A stretch of DNA of 64,000 nt, taken from CALFMR01 sp035550595 (lineage in GTDB: Bacteria; Acidobacteriota; Vicinamibacteria; Vicinamibacterales; SCN-69-37). The stretch covers positions 1 through 64,000 of the forward strand of contig DASZOV010000149.1 in the NCBI GenBank assembly GCA_035550595.1, read 5' to 3'. The notes under the pieces are model-generated. The model was not told the origin of the DNA, did not search any database, and worked only from the letters and a program-made list of their open reading frames with translations. Positions 61,005 through 64,000 of the stretch are shown here, piece after piece; positions within the stretch are counted from its first letter, which is position 1, and every line of letters begins with the position of its first letter. The position numbers were made by a program, and so were the translations under genes.

Positions 61005-61027
61005 GAGGCGCCTTCGGCGCGTCTTTT
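61005..61027 (+). terminator. Hairpin terminator of the Tle1-like gene
   Basis: GA-G-GCGCC-TTC-GGCGC-G-TC followed by TTTTC, 106 bp after the stop. It is the same hairpin family as at 13683, 38516 and 54016. Confidence 0.7.
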
Positions 61028-61063
61028 CAGTTCTTGACCAGGCTCTTCGAACTTCGAAATTGG

Positions 61064-62152
61064 TTAGTGGCGGGGCGGGCGTGCGCTGCCGGGTCCAGGC
61101 GCCGCGGGCAGGGCGGCATCGAGCACGCGTGTCGGCGATAGCGACACGTAGGACGGCACGCGTTGCGGGTCCCAATGGTCCGCGCCGCCGAGCACGCGCG
61201 CCGCTGTCATCGTGGCCGCCTGTTTCATCGAAAGACGTCGCGCCCAGGGCACGCGCGCGGTCATGCTGCCGCCAGCGCCTCGGCTGGCGAACTCCTCGTA
61301 GCGCACGGTGTGTTCGCGTTCAGGCTGATTCCAATTGTGCCAGCCCGCCGGACGAACGACGTCGGTCATGTCCGTGCGCAGCCAGGTGACCTGCGCGAAG
61401 GCGCGCCATGGACGTCCGAGGAAGACGTGAACGCCGGGCTCGCCCGTGATCCGGCCGTCGGCGAAGACGAAGCCGTATCGCTGCTCGGGCGGGGTCGACG
61501 CTGCCGTCAGATAGCCGTCGCGCCACGCGTGAAGCCAGCACCGCTCGAAGAACGCCGTCGCGCCGCCGAAGATGAAATCCACGTGACCGGCGATGAGCGT
61601 GTCCTCGAAATATTGCCGGCCGCGATCGAGGAACACTGTGTCCTGCCAGCCGAGCAGGCGGCTGTTCCGCACGACGAGCCGATCGCCATCGACGCGCAGC
61701 GCAAGCGCCTGCGATCCCGGCCCGGCGTCGTTGACGATGGTCAGGTTCTCGATCGCGAAGTCATCGGCGTCGATGGTGACCGTCGGCGTGCGATAGGTAC
61801 CGATCGGCAACCCGTCGGGGCCGATGTCGGACGCCTTGCGATCGAACGTGATTGTCGTCGTGACGGGATCTTGTCCGACGAGCGACACGAAGCGCTTCTC
61901 GCGCTGCACGTACAGCCGCTCGTGATACACGCCAGGCTTGACGAGGATGACCCACCGATGATCGGCGCTGGTCGATTGCGGCACGGCATCGATGGCCGCC
62001 TGCACGGTGCGAAACTGTCCGGATCCGCTGGCGTCGACGACGGCATCGGGCGGATGAGCGGACGCGGCCTGCGCCTTCACGCCGACGCCCGATGAACCGA
62101 TTCGCGCGACGCCGACGAGCGCGATGGACGCGACGACGATCGCCGTGCGCAT
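61064..62152 (-). CDS. Exported pectin methylesterase (CE8)
   Basis: 362 residues with a signal peptide ending near VGVKAQA. The right-handed beta-helix is recognised from DGSGQFRTV-like DASGSGQFRTVQAAIDAVP, YHERLYVQREKRFVSLVGQ, then GWQDTVF with D171, GHVDFIFGGA with D192, and LGRPWR with R247, which are the catalytic Asp pair and the conserved Arg and Trp. It removes methyl groups from pectin. The C-terminus adds a short Pro/Ala tail. A pectate lyase is not in the window. Confidence 0.92.
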   Translation of the reverse strand: MRTAIVVASIALVGVARIGSSGVGVKAQAASAHPPDAVVDASGSGQFRTVQAAIDAVPQSTSADHRWVILVKPGVYHERLYVQREKRFVSLVGQDPVTTTITFDRKASDIGPDGLPIGTYRTPTVTIDADDFAIENLTIVNDAGPGSQALALRVDGDRLVVRNSRLLGWQDTVFLDRGRQYFEDTLIAGHVDFIFGGATAFFERCWLHAWRDGYLTAASTPPEQRYGFVFADGRITGEPGVHVFLGRPWRAFAQVTWLRTDMTDVVRPAGWHNWNQPEREHTVRYEEFASRGAGGSMTARVPWARRLSMKQAATMTAARVLGGADHWDPQRVPSYVSLSPTRVLDAALPAAPGPGSARPPRH

Positions 62153-62215
62153 GCGCCAATTCTCGCCAGGAGCACGTCCTCGCGCAATGACGTGACGGCT
62201 GGCGAGCGGTCGGTG

Positions 62216-64000
62216 TTACTCCCGTCGCAGCGCGACGGCCGGGTCGACGCGGGCGGCGCGCCGTGCTGGCACGAGCGTCGCGATGAGCGCGACGAGGAGC
62301 AGGAAGACGACGGCCGACGCGAACGACACGGCGTCGAGCGGCGCGATGCCGAAGAGTTGCGACGCGAGATAGCGCACGCTCACGGCCGCGACGATCAGTC
62401 CGGCCGCGAGTCCCAGGCCGGTCGGGACGAGGCCCTGTCGAAGCACGAGCGCAATGACTGCGGTGCGCGGCGCGCCAAGTGCGCGGCGGATGCCGATCTC
62501 CGGCGTGCGCTCGGTCACGAAGTAGCCGAGCATGCCGTACAGCCCCACGGCCGCGAGCACGAGTGCCAGCAGGCCGAAGAGCGCGAACAACGTCGCGCCA
62601 AGGCGGAATGGCAGGACGCCGCTCCGGACGGCCTCGGTCTCGGCGAGCGGTCGTACGTCGACGTACGGCAGATCGTCGCGCACACCGGACACCGCACGTC
62701 GCACGGCCTCCGCGTACCGGCTGGGCTCGCCCGTCGTGCGGACGAGGATCGAGGGCGTGCCGAACGGAATCGTGTCATGGTTCTGCGTCCGAGCCTCGAA
62801 GATCATCGGGGTCACCGCCGTCTCGAGGTATCGCCGCCGCTGTCCTTCCACGACGCCGACGATGCGCGTGCAGCCGCCGCGTCGGACTTGGCGGCCGATC
62901 GGCACGCACAGCCCGACGACGTTGCCGTCATCAGCCATCAACCGAGCCATCCGCTCGTTGACGACGGCGACCGGCTCGGCACCCGCGGAATCCGAAGCCT
63001 CGATGCCGCGCCCCCGCAGCACCCGCGCGCCGATGGTCTCGAAGTAGCCGGCGCCCACGATATTCAGCACGCTGGCCTGCCGCATCGATACCGTGCGGCC
63101 GGGCAGCGCCCATTGCACCGGAACGCTGTAGTCGCCGCCGAGCGGCGCGACGTGAGTCACGGCCGAGCGCTCCACGCCAGGTACGGTCGAGAGCCGCGCC
63201 ACGGCGTCGTCATAGACGGCGTTTCGAACCGTCGGCGCGTACCCGGCGCGCGCGAGATCCATCGTCACGACGAGCAGTCGATCGAGTGCGACGCCGCTGT
63301 CGATGGCGGCGATCTGCCGCACCGACCTGACGAACAGACCGGCACCGACGAGCAGCACGAGTGACAGCGCGATCTGCACGACAATCAACGCGCGCCGCGT
63401 ACGGACGTGCTGCGGCGCGCCGATCGTGCGGGCATTGGCGAGCGCGCGCACGGGGTCGATCCGCGCCGCTCGAAGGGCGGGGAAGATGCCGAAGACGAGC
63501 CCTGTCACGAGAGACACCGCGAGCGCGAACACGAGCACGGAGCCGTCGATTCGTTCCGCCGACGGCGGCAGCGGGAACTGCCGCATCAGGCCCACCGCTC
63601 CAAATGCCACGACGACGCCAGCCACGCCGCCGAGGAGCGCCAGCACGAGGCTTTCGGTGAGTTGCTGCCGAACGACGCGCGCCGTGCTCGCGCCAATCGA
63701 GAGACGAACGCCGATTTCTCGGCGCCGGGTGATGGCACGCGCCAACAGGAGGTTCGCGACGTTCGCGCACGCGGCGGCGAGCGCGAGCAGTGAGGCGAGC
63801 ATCACCCAGAGCGACAGGTTCCTGGCCTCGGCGCCGCCGAGCGCGCCAGCCAGCGTGAGCGGCTTCGTCAGCACCTCCGGTGTCGGGTCCAGGTCTATTT
63901 GCTCGCGGGCCGACGGCGGTCGGACTTCCTCGGCGTGGCGCAACGCGGCGGTCGCTTGGGCGATGGCGATTGTGTCGGTGACTCCTGGCGTGAGTCGCGC
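62216..64000 (-). CDS. ADOP-type MacB/FtsX-like permease (5' end beyond window)
   Basis: The last 594 residues of a permease continue in frame to the window edge (first residues ARLTPGVTDTIAIAQ, the usual end of a first MacB core). RRREIGVRLSIGASTARVVRQ marks the first membrane block. The second MacB core and QRTPEIGIRRALG-type TERTPEIGIRRALGAPRTAVIA mark the second, with the end PARRAARVDPAVALRRE. It is the fourth ADOP in the window. The N-terminal span is not visible, so a PadR partner may lie beyond the right edge. Confidence 0.9.
   Translation of the reverse strand, partial: ARLTPGVTDTIAIAQATAALRHAEEVRPPSAREQIDLDPTPEVLTKPLTLAGALGGAEARNLSLWVMLASLLALAAACANVANLLLARAITRRREIGVRLSIGASTARVVRQQLTESLVLALLGGVAGVVVAFGAVGLMRQFPLPPSAERIDGSVLVFALAVSLVTGLVFGIFPALRAARIDPVRALANARTIGAPQHVRTRRALIVVQIALSLVLLVGAGLFVRSVRQIAAIDSGVALDRLLVVTMDLARAGYAPTVRNAVYDDAVARLSTVPGVERSAVTHVAPLGGDYSVPVQWALPGRTVSMRQASVLNIVGAGYFETIGARVLRGRGIEASDSAGAEPVAVVNERMARLMADDGNVVGLCVPIGRQVRRGGCTRIVGVVEGQRRRYLETAVTPMIFEARTQNHDTIPFGTPSILVRTTGEPSRYAEAVRRAVSGVRDDLPYVDVRPLAETEAVRSGVLPFRLGATLFALFGLLALVLAAVGLYGMLGYFVTERTPEIGIRRALGAPRTAVIALVLRQGLVPTGLGLAAGLIVAAVSVRYLASQLFGIAPLDAVSFASAVVFLLLVALIATLVPARRAARVDPAVALRRE

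Noticed and set aside
1..64000. CRISPR array, tRNA, rRNA, insertion sequence or prophage
   Set aside because: No regularly spaced direct repeats with unique spacers, no cloverleaf or rRNA-like block and no transposase or integrase frame was recognised. The heptamer arrays have no spacers.

Overview
The window is GC-rich and reads as chromosomal DNA of an Acidobacteriota bacterium, most likely of the Vicinamibacteria type. Several family signatures support this. There are four long stand-alone MacB/FtsX-type permeases of the acidobacterial duplicated orphan permease (ADOP) kind, one behind a PadR regulator. There are TonB receptors with N-terminal carboxypeptidase-like beta-sandwich domains, two DUF1080 proteins, PQQ/YVTN beta-propellers, and many exported polysaccharide-acting enzymes. 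No tRNA, rRNA, CRISPR array, phage or transposase gene was recognised. Gene density is high and the strand changes often.

Layout. 1-2.4 kb: PQQ-type propellers and a haem c/helix-hairpin-helix protein. 2.4-5.6 kb (minus): an MFS transporter and two DUF1080 proteins around a repeat-rich 340 bp gap. 5.7-11.2 kb: a HisC-like aminotransferase, a GNAT-VOC reading frame, a ParE/GyrB subunit, an ABM-domain protein and an iron-type alcohol dehydrogenase. 11.4-13.6 kb: a BaiN/HI0933-like flavoprotein and a GH16 enzyme. 13.7-19.5 kb (minus): a TCA-cycle operon fumC-sucA-sucB. 19.5-25.8 kb (plus): a hypothetical protein, an aquaporin, the three-gene cassette circularly permuted ATP-grasp / alpha-E / transglutaminase, and a GH43-like enzyme. 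25.8-33.6 kb (minus): a probable metal or metal-complex uptake locus with two TonB receptors, a PepSY membrane protein, an exported CbiX-like protein and two small proteins. Both receptor promoters carry the same dyad.

33.7-44.5 kb: a VKOR-DsbA fusion, two tandem related polytopic membrane proteins, Dps, an SDR, a TauE-like permease, an Lnt-like protein, a YVTN propeller and a BlaI-type repressor. 44.6-56.6 kb: three ADOP permeases, DinB, PadR, an AlkD-like protein and two CNNM/CBS membrane proteins. 56.6-64 kb: a HEAT-repeat protein, a GH5 enzyme, a DUF2235/Tle1-like hydrolase, a pectin methylesterase and the C-terminal part of a fourth ADOP permease, which runs off the right edge.

The non-coding DNA is unusually structured. 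I see (i) imperfect heptanucleotide arrays of the AACTTCG type at about ten places, (ii) a recurrent short hairpin terminator with a GCGCC-TTC-GGCGC core at four gene ends, (iii) tandem pairs of hairpin-rich units of about 75-85 bp at three loci, (iv) a 37-bp tandem repeat between sucA and sucB whose two hairpin stems differ by compensatory changes, and (v) a small GGGTC-TGAA-GACC element, found once between genes and once in frame inside a gene. Functions are read from motifs and family knowledge; no database search was run.
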